48,685 bases of DNA, taken from Waterburya agarophytonicola KI4 (lineage in GTDB: Bacteria; Cyanobacteriota; Cyanobacteriia; Cyanobacteriales; Xenococcaceae). Of the stretch, positions 1 through 9,487 are shown one piece after another. The translations under genes were made by a program, and so were the position numbers. Every line of letters starts with the position of its first letter. Position 1 is the first letter of the stretch. The notes under the pieces are model-generated. The model was not told where the DNA came from. It did no database searches and worked only from the letters and a program-made list of their open reading frames with translations. The stretch lies in assembly GCF_020640915.1 (NCBI RefSeq), contig NZ_JADWDC010000028.1:1-48685 (forward strand), given 5' to 3'.

Positions 1-27
1 CAAACGACCTTATTATTTTATCAACTA

Positions 28-162
28 TTAGTGGGATAGGTTCTCGTTATTTGGAAAGGAATTAAAGCATACTTTATTGAACCGAACATAAAGGCGATCG
101 ATTTTCTTTTTGATATCATCCCAAGTCAGAGCATAACACTCACTAGATCGGCATCCTACTAA
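28..162 (-). pseudogene. Possible tyrosine-recombinase (integrase) remnant
   Basis: Read on the minus strand, about 42 codons stay open to a TAA at 28-30. They include the peptide GCRSSECYALTWDDI, then a basic KKKIDRLYVRFNK stretch. This resembles the catalytic-domain entry of cyanobacterial tyrosine recombinases, which usually reads TGCRPSEAxxLxWxxI and carries the first catalytic arginine. No start codon, upstream domain or later His/Arg/Tyr box is visible, and stop codons flank the fragment. I infer a decayed integrase from a former mobile element. The match is short, so chance similarity is possible. Confidence 0.35.
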
Positions 163-435
163 TTAGACTTTGGACAATGAAAAGAAAACTTTATCCATTT
201 CAAATTACTTACTGATGTTACGCGCTTGTAATTGCTACGAAGTTTATAGTACTACTTTTGTTGCTCCTCGACTTCTCTCTGTTTTTTGCTCAATTCGCTA
301 TGATCGCTCATTTAAGATGCGTTCCCCCTGATTAAAATAATTTTGTTTTTAAGCAAATTTTTCTGTGTATTTACAGAGGGTTTAATTTTTGATAATCACT
401 ATAATCTCTTGAAATATCTAAAAAGAGAATTAATT
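163..435. other. Non-coding stretch upstream of the 436 gene
   Basis: No full gene is visible. On the minus strand a 19-codon reading frame (252-311, peptide MSDHSELSKKQREVEEQQK) starts 8 bases after a GGGGGAA ribosome-binding-like site and stops early. It lies just upstream of the integrase-like fragment and could be the decayed start of the same lost gene. The promoter of the plus-strand gene at 436 must lie here, but I see no clear -35/-10 pair. Confidence 0.4.
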
Positions 436-819
436 ATGAATTCAGATCTACTTTTCGATCAATATTGCGATGACGACTTGACCGAGCAGTTTTCTGACTA
501 TACAGTTTCAGATTTGCGATCTAATTTATTGAAACTATTGCAAACTAATATGATTTATTACTACTGCGAGTCCTTAATTATAGAAGATAGGTGTTGTAAC
601 AAACAAGAAATTGGTACAATTCTGGGATTCGATCAAGATAGCGACCATCATATTACCTGTGATAAATTACCCTTTGAGTTATTGATCGAACTAAAAAGTA
701 TTAAAGATAAAATTAAAATAAACAATTGGGAAAGAGAACAAATTATTGAATTAATTCTCAACTTGATCGTGGAAAATACTTTAATTCATAGCACGTTGAG
801 AAAATTTACTTGGGATTGA
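436..819 (+). CDS. Hypothetical protein, 127 residues
   Basis: I do not recognise this family. I chose the ATG at 436, which follows an AAAAGAGAAT stretch, rather than the in-frame TTG at 343, whose extra 31 residues look like untranslated leader. The protein is acidic and predicted helical, with a Tyr/Cys patch (YYYCESLIIEDRCC, about residues 36-49). It has no signal peptide or membrane segment. The helical C-terminal third (EREQIIELILNLIVENTL) could mediate dimerisation. It stands alone beside a decayed integrase fragment and may be accessory DNA. The function is unknown. Confidence 0.55.
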   Translation: MNSDLLFDQYCDDDLTEQFSDYTVSDLRSNLLKLLQTNMIYYYCESLIIEDRCCNKQEIGTILGFDQDSDHHITCDKLPFELLIELKSIKDKIKINNWEREQIIELILNLIVENTLIHSTLRKFTWD

Positions 820-848
820 ACTCTCTATGTTATTCAAAACACAAAAAA

Positions 849-884
849 TCGCGAAACTCATAACCCTTAAGGTTTATTCCGCGA
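849..884 (+). terminator. Weak hairpin after the 436 gene
   Basis: TCGCG (849-853) pairs with CGCGA (880-884), with further partial pairing around ACCcttaaGGT inside. An AT-rich run (GATATTTAATTATTTT) follows on the plus strand. It lies 30 bases after the stop at 819. The U-tract is imperfect, so this is a tentative terminator. Confidence 0.35.
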
Positions 885-1012
885 GATATTTAATTATTTT
901 CTAGCTGTATCTAAAGTTACACATTTATTTAAAAATGTCAGTACGTTTTAATACATTATCTCTTGCGAGTTTTGATAATATTGACTCAAAGATCGAACTA
1001 GATAATTAATCA

Positions 1013-1037
1013 AGACACACCTTTGATTAATGTGTCT
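1013..1037 (-). terminator. Candidate hairpin downstream of dnaK
   Basis: A perfect 7-base inverted repeat, AGACACA (1013-1019) with TGTGTCT (1031-1037), encloses an 11-base loop. It lies 45 bases beyond the dnaK stop. No strong U-tract follows on the minus strand, so termination here is only plausible. Confidence 0.35.
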
Positions 1038-1081
1038 CGATCGAGTAATCAATAGCCCAATGCAATCCTCAAATCGATTGA

Positions 1082-3010
1082 CTATTTGGTTTCAGAGAAC
1101 TCAGCATCAATCACATCATCTCCACCCTCGCTACTGCCTTCTGGAGCATCACCAGTGGGAGCATCTCCATCAGGAGCGCCACCTGGTGCGGGGTCTGCTG
1201 CACCTTCACCTTGTTGGTAGATATTGCTACCAATGGTATACAAAGTCTGCTGTAGTTCGGGTAAAAGAGTTTTGATTTTCTCATCGTCTTCTGAAGCGAC
1301 AGCTTCTTTAAGATCTTTAATTTGACCTTCTGCTTTAGTTTTGTCATCAGCAGAGACTTTATCACCGAGTTCGGTAAGTTGTTTTTCTGCTTGATAAACT
1401 AAAGAATCAGCTTGGTTTTTGCGGTCTATTGCTTCGCGACGCTCTTTATCCGCAGTAGCATTAGACTCTGCTTCTTGAACCATACGATCTACTTCGTCAT
1501 CGGGAAGAGTAGATGCACCAGTAATACTGATGGACTGTTCCTTACCAGTTCCCTTATCTTTGGCAGTTACATTCAAGATACCATTAGCATCAATATCAAA
1601 GGTGACTTCAATTTGAGGTACGCCACGAGGTGCGGGAGGAATACCGTCTAGACGGAAAGTTCCCAAACTCTTATTATCTTTACCAAATTCTCTTTCACCT
1701 TGTAGAACGTGAATTTCTACGTTGGTTTGACCGTCAACGGCGGTAGAGAAGGTTTCTGATTTTTTGGTAGGAATAGTAGTGTTGCGGGGAATAATTTTAG
1801 TCATTACGCCACCCAAGGTTTCAACACCAAGGGAGAGAGGAGTAACGTCTAGAAGTAGGATATCTTTTACTTCTCCAGCTAACACCCCAGCTTGAATAGC
1901 TGCACCAACTGCTACTACTTCATCGGGGTTTACAGTTTGGTTGGGATCTTTACCCAACACTTTTTTGGTAACAGCAACAATCGATGGAATACGAGTCGAA
2001 CCACCCACCATTACTACTTCATCGATGGCTTCCTTAGCAAGTTTGGAATCTTTGAGAGCCTGTTCGACAGGAATACGACAGCGATCAATCAGATCGGAGC
2101 ATAGTTCCTCAAACTTAGCTCTGGTGAGGGACACATCCAAGTGTTTAGGTCCATCTTGAGTAGCTGTAATGAAAGGAAGGTTAATATCTGATTGAGTTGC
2201 GCTAGAAAGCTCGATTTTAGCTTTTTCTGCTGCTTCAGTAAGACGTTGTAAAGCTTGATTATCTTTACGCAGATCGATTCCTTCATTTTTCTGGAACTCC
2301 CCTGCTAGATAGTCAACGATTTTTTTATCAAAGTCATCACCACCAAGGTGAGTATCGCCAGCAGTAGCAAGTACTTCAAATACACCATCACCTACTTCTA
2401 GGATGGAAACATCAAATGTACCGCCACCCAAGTCAAAGACAAGGATAGTTTCGTTACTTTTCTTATCTAGACCATAAGCTAGAGAAGCTGCGGTAGGTTC
2501 GTTGATGATCCGTAGGACTTCAACCCCTGCGATTTTACCAGCATCTTTAGTAGCTTGACGCTGAGAATCATTGAAATAAGCAGGAACAGTAATTACCGCC
2601 TGGGTAACTTTTTCACCCAAGTACTTACTTGCGTCTTCGACTAATTTACGTAAAACTTGAGCGGAAATTTCCTCTGGTGCAAACTTTTTATCTTGTGCGG
2701 GACAGTTAAGTTTGACGTTATCGTTACCATCTTTGGTAACTTCGTAAGCTACTTCTTTGGTTTCGTTATTAACTTCATCAAACTTGCGTCCAATAAAGCG
2801 TTTAACAGAATAGAAGGTGTTGCCAGTGTTCATCACAGCCTGGCGTTTAGCGATCTGACCTACTAAAAGATCGCCGTTTTTTGCGTAAGCAACAACTGAG
2901 GGGGTGGTTCTAAAACCTTCCGCGTTAGCGATAACTGTGGGTTTTCCCCCTTCCATCACTGCTACACAAGAGTTAGTAGTTCCCAAGTCAATACCAACAA
3001 CTTTTGCCAT
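1082..3010 (-). CDS. dnaK: Molecular chaperone DnaK (Hsp70), DnaK2 type
   Basis: Hsp70 chaperone: ATP-driven binding and release of unfolded polypeptides in the cytosol, with DnaJ and GrpE partners, which are not encoded nearby. At 642 residues it is full length. The nucleotide-binding domain (about 1-385) carries the phosphate-1 loop GIDLGTTNS near the start, a phosphate-2 region [11 protein letters not shown] and the adenosine motif [11 protein letters not shown]. The substrate-binding domain and helical lid follow. A Gly/Pro/Asp-rich flexible tail ends in [12 protein letters not shown], typical of the main cyanobacterial DnaK2 rather than DnaK1 or DnaK3. The start is supported by CGGAGT about 14 bases upstream. 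It is divergent from gpsA across a 341-base spacer. I see no CIRCE element. Confidence 0.97.
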   Translation of the reverse strand: MAKVVGIDLGTTNSCVAVMEGGKPTVIANAEGFRTTPSVVAYAKNGDLLVGQIAKRQAVMNTGNTFYSVKRFIGRKFDEVNNETKEVAYEVTKDGNDNVKLNCPAQDKKFAPEEISAQVLRKLVEDASKYLGEKVTQAVITVPAYFNDSQRQATKDAGKIAGVEVLRIINEPTAASLAYGLDKKSNETILVFDLGGGTFDVSILEVGDGVFEVLATAGDTHLGGDDFDKKIVDYLAGEFQKNEGIDLRKDNQALQRLTEAAEKAKIELSSATQSDINLPFITATQDGPKHLDVSLTRAKFEELCSDLIDRCRIPVEQALKDSKLAKEAIDEVVMVGGSTRIPSIVAVTKKVLGKDPNQTVNPDEVVAVGAAIQAGVLAGEVKDILLLDVTPLSLGVETLGGVMTKIIPRNTTIPTKKSETFSTAVDGQTNVEIHVLQGEREFGKDNKSLGTFRLDGIPPAPRGVPQIEVTFDIDANGILNVTAKDKGTGKEQSISITGASTLPDDEVDRMVQEAESNATADKERREAIDRKNQADSLVYQAEKQLTELGDKVSADDKTKAEGQIKDLKEAVASEDDEKIKTLLPELQQTLYTIGSNIYQQGEGAADPAPGGAPDGDAPTGDAPEGSSEGGDDVIDAEFSETK

Positions 3011-3351
3011 ACTTTAAACAAATACTCCGTATTTAACAACTAAAACTAAAACTATTTTTCTTGCAGTGCAATATATAAATATAATGCTTTGGACGATCTA
3101 CAACTCCTATCGGTTTGCTTATCTCCCCTCAGTTGTCTAATCATCTGTATACATAGTGCAAGGTTAAGACAGTTCTTAGGTAGTGTAGTTTTCCGAACCT
3201 TGAGGTGACGGTTGGCGAGCTACGTTCTTTGAGGATAAAGGAATAAACCAAAAAGCGTGTTTATTTTTGTATGCCCCTCTCATAAAAAGCGAAATCTCTT
3301 CTAAAGTATTAATAAACAAAAGATAAAAAGTACTATTTGAGATTGTAACGA
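3011..3351. promoter_or_regulatory. Divergent dnaK/gpsA intergenic region
   Basis: These 341 bases separate the dnaK start (-) from the gpsA start (+), so they must hold both promoters. On the minus strand, TTGTAG, 16 bases and TATTTA (about 3077-3104) could be a sigma70-like dnaK promoter. I see no inverted repeat matching CIRCE and no open frame of note. Confidence 0.4.
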
Positions 3352-4308
3352 GTGAATATTAAATCGAATATTGTCGCCATTTTGGGAACAGGAGTATGGG
3401 GTTCTGCCTTGGGAGCGATCGCAAAAAGTAATAGCCATGATATCCGTTTTTGGTCTCATCGTGGTACTGATTCTCTTGAATCTATAGTTAAAGACGCAGT
3501 TATTGTCTTGTCGGCAGTTTCGATGAAAGGAGTCATGGCGACTATTGCTAAGTTAAAAAAGCTCAATCTGTCTTCAGATAAGATAATTGTTACTGCAACC
3601 AAAGGATTAGACCCCGAAACAACTCGCACTCCTTCGCAAATTTGGCAAGCTGCCTTTCCAGATAACCCCGTGGTAGTTTTATCGGGACCTAATTTATCTA
3701 AAGAAATCGCCAGAGGTTTGCCCGCAGCTACGGTGGTAGCTAGCAACGATCTGGCTGCTGCGGAAAAGGTGCAGGATATTTTTGCTTCAGATACTTTTAG
3801 GGTATATGTCAATCAAGATCCGATCGGGACAGAATTAGGAGGAACTTTAAAGAATGTAATTGCGATCGCATCGGGGGTTTGTGACGGGATGAATTTGGGG
3901 ACAAATGCTAAAGCTGCTTTATTAACTCGTGCTTTACCTGAAATGATTAGAATCGGTACTCATTTGGGTGCTTCGGGGGAAACTTTCTTTGGTCTATCTG
4001 GTTTAGGAGATTTAATTGCTACCTGTGACAGTCCTCTTTCTCGCAATTACCAAGTTGGTTATGGACTAGCTCAAGACAAGACTTTAGAGCAGATTTTAGC
4101 AGAATTGGAAGGTACGGCAGAAGGGGTTAATACTACTAATGTGCTGATTAAAATTGCCGACATGGAAACGATCGCCGTTCCCATTGCCAGACAGGTACAT
4201 CGCTTGTTACGGGGCAAAATAACCCCTGTTGAAGCGATTCAAGCTTTGATGGAACGAGATCTCAAACCAGAGTTTTGCGATATTGAATTTGAAATAACCA
4301 ATGAATGA
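3352..4308 (+). CDS. gpsA: Glycerol-3-phosphate dehydrogenase [NAD(P)+]
   Basis: Reduces dihydroxyacetone phosphate to sn-glycerol-3-phosphate, the backbone for membrane glycerolipids; cytosolic. The 318 residues match the family. The N-terminal Rossmann motif GTGVWGSALG (about 11-20) binds the nucleotide. The middle has LSGPNLSKEIARG, and the catalytic-lysine region LKNVIAIASGVCDG is followed by GTNAKAALLTR. The start codon is GTG at 3352; no earlier start would add family-like sequence. It is divergent from dnaK, with the next gene convergent 19 bases after its stop, so it is probably a single-gene transcript. Confidence 0.96.
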   Translation: MNIKSNIVAILGTGVWGSALGAIAKSNSHDIRFWSHRGTDSLESIVKDAVIVLSAVSMKGVMATIAKLKKLNLSSDKIIVTATKGLDPETTRTPSQIWQAAFPDNPVVVLSGPNLSKEIARGLPAATVVASNDLAAAEKVQDIFASDTFRVYVNQDPIGTELGGTLKNVIAIASGVCDGMNLGTNAKAALLTRALPEMIRIGTHLGASGETFFGLSGLGDLIATCDSPLSRNYQVGYGLAQDKTLEQILAELEGTAEGVNTTNVLIKIADMETIAVPIARQVHRLLRGKITPVEAIQALMERDLKPEFCDIEFEITNE

Positions 4309-4327
4309 TTGCTAATTGGAGATCGCT

Positions 4328-6244
4328 CTAAATAATTAATTTTGTTTGGATTGCGTTGGTATTGATGAGATTTTCCTGGAGAAATTGCCAAGCAGAATCT
4401 CGATCTAACGGTTTGGAATAGAAATATCCCTGAGCAAATTCACAACCCCAATTTTTTAGCTGTTCGATTTGTCGTATATTTTCTACTCCTTCAGCAACGA
4501 CATTAAAACCTAAATTATGTGCTAAATCCAAAGTTGCTCTAACGATAGTAGAAGCCTGATTTTCTTCATCTAAACGACTGACAAAAGAACGGTCTATTTT
4601 AAGGGTGTCTACAGGAAAACGATCTAGATAGCTCAAAGAAGAATAACCAGTACCAAAATCATCGATCGCAAGTTGTATTTGACGTGCTTTTAGTTGCTTG
4701 AATATGCGATCGGCAATCTCTGTATTATTCATTAGGAGGGTTTCGGTAATTTCTAATTTAAGATGTTTGATATTAATCCCCGTATCGGCAATTATTTGAT
4801 CTAATTGTTCAATAAAGTCTTCCTGTTCGAATTGCTTGCCCGAAATATTGACGCTAACTGTAAAATCAATGTACTGGCGATTTAATCGATCTTGCCAAAT
4901 CCGAATTTGCTGACAAGCTTGTTGTAAGATCCACATTCCCAAAGACAAAATCAAATTAGTTTGTTCTGCTACGGGAATAAACTTGGCTGGAGAAATAAAG
5001 CCTTTTTGGGGATGATTCCAACGCACTAGGGTTTCAAAACCAACAATTGTTCCTGTATTAAAGGAAATTATTGGTTGATAGTTGAGGTGAAATTCTTGAT
5101 TTTTTAGGGCAATTCGTAAGTCTGTTTCTAGCTCTAAAATTTCTAAAGTATTGTTTTTAATTGTCGCGTCAAAAACTTGGTAATAGTGATTGGTAGAGCT
5201 TTTGGCTTTTTGAATTGCCAAATCTGCATCTCTAAAGATATCATCGGGCTTTGAATAGTTAAGATCGCTAATAACAATGCCGATATTAAAGGTAATGAAA
5301 ATTTCTCTTTCTTCGATTAAAAAGGCATAACTTAGAATTTGATGTATTTTTTGACTGACGGTGATGGCGCAACTATCATTTTGAATATTTTCTAAAACAA
5401 TAGCAAACTTATCTTCTCCAAAGTGGGTTAAATAAACATTTAGATCCTCAGTCAAGACTTGTGATTTTAATCTTTGAGCGATCATCTGAAGCAACACATC
5501 CCCCGCTTGACGACCGAGAGAATCATTAATAATTTTAAAGCGATTACAATCTAAAATAATTGTAGCAATTCTAATTTTACCGAGAATGTTTTTCAGCTTT
5601 TTGATCAACCACAATCTATTAGGTAATCCTGTCAAAGAATTATTCCACACTAAATATTCTAGTTCTTTTTGTATTTCCTGTCTTTCTTTTATTTCTGTTC
5701 TGAGTTGTAGGGTTCTTTCTATAACTCTTTGCTCTAATTCAAAATTCAGTTGACGTATTTCTGCTTCTGCTGCAATGCGATTAATAATTTCTATTTCTAG
5801 AAGCTGATTTTTTTGAATTAATTGTTTTTTTAAATTTTGTAAGCTTAATTGATTGGTTACTCTCGACAACACTTCAGGAATTTGAAATGGCTTGCTGATA
5901 TAGTCTACTGCTCCTAATTCAAATGCCTTGACCTTATCAAACATTTCATCTAAAGCACTGACAAAAATAACAGGAATATCTTTAGTAATATCTGATGATT
6001 TGAGTTGTTTGCAAACTTCAAATCCATCCATTTCAGGCATATTTATATCCAATAAAATTAGATCTGGAAGCTTTGCTTTGATAGTTAATAGTGCCATCGA
6101 ACCATTGACAGCACATCGAACTTTATAACCTTCTTGAATTAAAGTTTTGGACAACAACCTTAAGTTATCGGGAGTATCATCGACTATTAAAATATTATCG
6201 GTTGCTAAAGTCGATTTTTGACTAACTAATGTTGCATTTTCCAT
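4328..6244 (-). CDS. Response regulator REC-GGDEF-EAL, probable c-di-GMP phosphodiesterase
   Basis: The 638-residue cytosolic protein has a receiver domain (15-130; phospho-acceptor D66 in LLDINMP, S96, K118). A coiled-coil linker (135-195), a GGDEF-like domain (about 200-360) and an EAL domain (375-625) follow. The cyclase motif reads HFGEDKF (274-280) instead of GGDEF, so cyclase activity is probably lost, although GTP binding could remain. The EAL domain keeps E404 (ETL variant), the EITET motif, DDFGTGYSS (528-536), K549 in LKID and the E585 loop AEGVE. I infer phosphorylation-controlled c-di-GMP hydrolysis. No partner histidine kinase is adjacent. It lies just beyond the end of the polysaccharide operon, a process c-di-GMP often controls, but that link is inference. 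Confidence 0.93.
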   Translation of the reverse strand: MENATLVSQKSTLATDNILIVDDTPDNLRLLSKTLIQEGYKVRCAVNGSMALLTIKAKLPDLILLDINMPEMDGFEVCKQLKSSDITKDIPVIFVSALDEMFDKVKAFELGAVDYISKPFQIPEVLSRVTNQLSLQNLKKQLIQKNQLLEIEIINRIAAEAEIRQLNFELEQRVIERTLQLRTEIKERQEIQKELEYLVWNNSLTGLPNRLWLIKKLKNILGKIRIATIILDCNRFKIINDSLGRQAGDVLLQMIAQRLKSQVLTEDLNVYLTHFGEDKFAIVLENIQNDSCAITVSQKIHQILSYAFLIEEREIFITFNIGIVISDLNYSKPDDIFRDADLAIQKAKSSTNHYYQVFDATIKNNTLEILELETDLRIALKNQEFHLNYQPIISFNTGTIVGFETLVRWNHPQKGFISPAKFIPVAEQTNLILSLGMWILQQACQQIRIWQDRLNRQYIDFTVSVNISGKQFEQEDFIEQLDQIIADTGINIKHLKLEITETLLMNNTEIADRIFKQLKARQIQLAIDDFGTGYSSLSYLDRFPVDTLKIDRSFVSRLDEENQASTIVRATLDLAHNLGFNVVAEGVENIRQIEQLKNWGCEFAQGYFYSKPLDRDSAWQFLQENLINTNAIQTKLII

Positions 6245-6419
6245 TTCTATTTAGCCTAGAACTTAAAGTCTATAAAAATTAGATATTATGAATTGTTTCA
6301 ATACACAATACATTGATAACACCCAGTAAAGATCGCCAGGTGTGATCTACGACAGTTTTTATATTGTTTGAGTACGGCAGTCAAATGAAATAATCAAAAG
6401 AGGAATCTATTTGAGCTAA

Positions 6420-7166
6420 TTAATCGTAACCTAACCGACTCATTACTTTAGCGGCTTGTTGTTGAAAAAAATTAAGATCTCCACGAGAAAAATGGTTTTG
6501 CCAATCCCCAACAATACCTTTACGAAAAAAAGAAGTTCGATCTTCTTCTCCTTCTTTGCGTTGAGATAACTGTTTGAAATCAAATATAAATAGAGCTTCT
6601 TGGATTATCTCAGAAGCAACGGTGACATTAAGCTGGGCAAATAGTTTGTTTAGAGTTGCTTCGGGATCGGCTTTTAAATCTTCGTAGCGGATAATTGCAG
6701 TAGGTTTTCTCTCCAGCCAAATTGAGATATGAGTTATCCACTCGGGGGTATATTGCTGCAAGAAAGCAGAAAAATCTCTATAGTTGGATTTACTATTGGA
6801 ACTTATTTTAAGTGATTTGCGTATTTGAAATAAAAACCTCTTCCAAAAAGGTAAATTGCGAGCGTAAAAGTAAGTATTTTTGAAAAAATAGTAAGAAACC
6901 ATTACATCTCGCCCATCCCTAACCAAATATACTACAGGATCTTCTAGGGATATTTCTTCTAAGTCTTGGCGATGAGTTTTGAGGATTTTTCCAGTCTGGT
7001 TTTGATAGCTAGGGCGATCAAAGCCGCCTTTGACATACTGACGTTGATAGTCATTGGTGGGATGAATCCCAGGAGCATCAAGATCGTCATATTCAGCATT
7101 GAGACAATATGCTAAGAGAAAACAAAGCCAAGTGTTACCTGATTTTGGATAGCCAACTACATACAT
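6420..7166 (-). CDS. Sulfotransferase domain protein (last gene of polysaccharide operon)
   Basis: Transfers sulfate from PAPS to an acceptor hydroxyl, most likely a sugar of the exported polysaccharide. The 248-residue protein begins almost at the PAPS 5'-phosphosulfate loop, YPKSGNTW (residues 6-13), so the start is well placed. ILKTHRQDL follows near residue 62, and the 3'-phosphate motif VYLVRDGRDVMVSYY near 80. The C-terminal RKGIVGDWQNHF is the conserved PAPS-contacting RxGxxGDW segment of this family. It starts 6 bases after the polymerase gene and is translationally coupled with it. The acceptor cannot be told from the sequence. Confidence 0.9.
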   Translation of the reverse strand: MYVVGYPKSGNTWLCFLLAYCLNAEYDDLDAPGIHPTNDYQRQYVKGGFDRPSYQNQTGKILKTHRQDLEEISLEDPVVYLVRDGRDVMVSYYFFKNTYFYARNLPFWKRFLFQIRKSLKISSNSKSNYRDFSAFLQQYTPEWITHISIWLERKPTAIIRYEDLKADPEATLNKLFAQLNVTVASEIIQEALFIFDFKQLSQRKEGEEDRTSFFRKGIVGDWQNHFSRGDLNFFQQQAAKVMSRLGYD

Positions 7167-7172
7167 AAAGGT

Positions 7173-8501
7173 TTAGATAGATTGAAAGAAATACAAGATA
7201 TAATCGTACAGCGACATGACCAAAGGTTGACCATCAAAGAAAGACCAACCATCACTGTCAATCATTGTTACTTGAATTGTTAAAAAGTTAAAAACATTTG
7301 CCGCTGCGGCAAACATAGTTAGTAAGGATATTATTCCTAAGGGTTTAAGCTTGTTTTCTGTGTCTAATCCTATATGAAACAAAAAGCCATAAAATGCTAG
7401 GAAAAAAAATGCCAGTCTTTGATTAAACCCCGTAACCAGAATAAAAGCTATTTGAAATAAAGAGAGAATATAAATTAAGTCTAGGGAAAGTAATTTTGGC
7501 GTAAGTTTTTTGTATCCTGCGATCGCCATGAAAACACCGATACAGAAGATCGCAATTACACGAAAAATAGTTAAAGTAAACAAAGCTGTATCTCGACCAT
7601 CATAGATGGTTACTCTATCTTGTATGGAAGTACTAAGACTCTTGTGGGGTAAGAATTCTAATATGCTGCTAACATAACTATAAATTGCCTTGGGATTGCT
7701 ATAAGTTTGTATTCCTAGAAAAAGTACTATAAATAAAATAAATCCCAAAAAGATATAAAAGAAAACTTTATTGTTTTTGTGGTGTTTTATTTTGATTCTC
7801 TTTTTAATTGAAAAGAAGATTTTGGATGCGGTACACAGCGCAATATATAGTGCGGTACTAAAATGAGAAAATAGTGCCAGACAAGACCAAAATATGAAAA
7901 GCAGCCAATTTGATTCTAGATAAACAATTGCCATTAACATTAAGACAATTGATAGAAATTGGCGCATATAGAAAACATGGGAATAGTAGAAAAAAGTTGA
8001 AAATACCAGAATTAGAAAAGTTGGATAATATCGATCTGAAAATTTTTTGCTAATGAAAAAAGTAACCAGGGTGTTAATAGATAAAGAGAATAATAATAAA
8101 CACCAGTATTCCGAACCATTAGTTAAAATATGAATTAGATACAGAAAGGCAAAAGGAACAAATTCAAATCTATCTCTAACGTATTCATTGTCAAATATTC
8201 CTTTGTTATCTATAGTTTGATAAACATCTAAATAGTTTTTTGTATCGGCAAAAACATCAATAGAGGAAGCATAAATACTAACGGTTAAAACTACTAAAAT
8301 CAAGAGTATGTTAGTCAAAGAAACCAGTTTTGGCTTTTTACTTCCTGGGGTAATTAAATAAAGCTGAATTGAAAGTAAAAGTGGAAAAATACCGATAATT
8401 GGCACGGTCACCCACAAAGCAAAACCCAAAAAGAGTACGGGCAATCTTAATTCAGATAGGTTGCTAATATTTTTAATTTTGTCAAAGGAATAATCGAGCA
8501 T
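7173..8501 (-). CDS. EpsG/Wzy-like polysaccharide polymerase, multi-pass membrane protein
   Basis: The 442 residues form roughly 10-12 hydrophobic segments with short charged loops. The periplasmic-type loop near residues 95-110 (NEYVRDRFEFVPFAFLYL) and the following YYSHVFYMRQFLSIVLMLMA resemble the EpsG family, whose members polymerise lipid-linked repeat units at the outer face of the inner membrane. Sequence conservation in such polymerases is low, so the call rests on topology, the xxRQ motif and context between a flippase, glycosyltransferases and sulfotransferases. It starts 35 bases after the GT2 gene ends. Confidence 0.75.
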   Translation of the reverse strand: MLDYSFDKIKNISNLSELRLPVLFLGFALWVTVPIIGIFPLLLSIQLYLITPGSKKPKLVSLTNILLILVVLTVSIYASSIDVFADTKNYLDVYQTIDNKGIFDNEYVRDRFEFVPFAFLYLIHILTNGSEYWCLLLFSLSINTLVTFFISKKFSDRYYPTFLILVFSTFFYYSHVFYMRQFLSIVLMLMAIVYLESNWLLFIFWSCLALFSHFSTALYIALCTASKIFFSIKKRIKIKHHKNNKVFFYIFLGFILFIVLFLGIQTYSNPKAIYSYVSSILEFLPHKSLSTSIQDRVTIYDGRDTALFTLTIFRVIAIFCIGVFMAIAGYKKLTPKLLSLDLIYILSLFQIAFILVTGFNQRLAFFFLAFYGFLFHIGLDTENKLKPLGIISLLTMFAAAANVFNFLTIQVTMIDSDGWSFFDGQPLVMSLYDYILYFFQSI

Positions 8502-8536
8502 AATGACAAGAGTTTAAATCTAATGTGGGGTATTAT

Positions 8537-9487
8537 TTAGATATTTTTGATTAGTTTAATTCTAGAAAAAAGTATTTTTACATAGTTTTGGTATTGTTTG
8601 GGTACGACTTGTTGCAGCATCAAAAATAGTAAGAAATTAATCGAAATAGTTCTTTGAAAAAAACCTTCTTTCAGTAGTTTAATTCCTCTTGGTTTGGTCT
8701 TCTCATCACGCAACATTTTGGGTACTACTTCTTTAAGCAGAAAACCTTGATACGATCGCTCAGAAATTTTGCCTCGATAGGCTTCGATCCAATCTAGAGA
8801 AAGTTGATAGTCATTCAGACGAGAAATGCGATCGCTTCTATATTCGTTGTGCCAAATAGTTAATGGCTGGGGGACGAAAATAAATTCTGCTCCCTGGAAA
8901 TCTAAATTTAAGACAAAATCTAAATCTTGATGTTTGCGTAAATTGGTTTGAAACAGATGGGCTACGGCTAAAGAGCGAGAAACCAAAAGGGTACTAGTTA
9001 GTGTTTCTCCATCACCCAACCAAAAGTAATCCGCAATAGTTTCTTGGGGTTTTTTACCCCGTCGGGGCAATACAGATGGTTGATAGAATACCGTACTGCT
9101 CTTTTGAAACTTAGTATAACTAACCGCCCAATCTCTATTGACTGCTCGATTGGCGATCGCCTGTAGCTGTATGGTTAGTTTTTGAGGCAGCCAAACATCA
9201 TCAGAATCGAGAAAAGCAATGTATTGACCCCTTGCTAACTTAATACCCGTATTCCTAGCTGCCGATCCCCCTTGGTTAGTAGAATGACAATAGTAGCGGA
9301 GGCGATCGTCTTCGATCTCCCCAACAACATCGGCTGTATTGTCTTGAGAATGGTCGTCTACAACGATGATTTCGAGGTTTTGATAAGATTGCTCTAATAC
9401 TGAATTAATCGCTCTAGAAACCAACTCTCCACGCTTATAAGTCGGGATGATAACACTTACTAATGGTCTTTCGGGTGTTGACATCAT
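8537..9487 (-). CDS. Family 2 glycosyltransferase
   Basis: Inverting GT-A glycosyltransferase adding a sugar to the lipid-linked repeat unit on the cytosolic membrane face. I place the start at 9487 (MMSTPERPLVSVIIPTYKRG). Its ATG overlaps the previous gene's stop (TAATGATG), a coupling arrangement; the frame is open to 9529, but that would only add non-conserved residues. Visible motifs are SVIIPTYKR, IIVVDDHSQDNT, the nucleotide-sugar loop AARNTGI and the metal-binding IAFLDSDD. The last 50 or so residues are basic and hydrophobic, suggesting membrane association. The donor and acceptor sugars are unknown. Confidence 0.92.
   Translation of the reverse strand: MMSTPERPLVSVIIPTYKRGELVSRAINSVLEQSYQNLEIIVVDDHSQDNTADVVGEIEDDRLRYYCHSTNQGGSAARNTGIKLARGQYIAFLDSDDVWLPQKLTIQLQAIANRAVNRDWAVSYTKFQKSSTVFYQPSVLPRRGKKPQETIADYFWLGDGETLTSTLLVSRSLAVAHLFQTNLRKHQDLDFVLNLDFQGAEFIFVPQPLTIWHNEYRSDRISRLNDYQLSLDWIEAYRGKISERSYQGFLLKEVVPKMLRDEKTKPRGIKLLKEGFFQRTISINFLLFLMLQQVVPKQYQNYVKILFSRIKLIKNI

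Noticed and set aside
1030-2866. Plus-strand frames opposite dnaK
   Set aside because: They lie inside the clearly coding dnaK gene and show no protein-like motifs or ribosome-binding sites.
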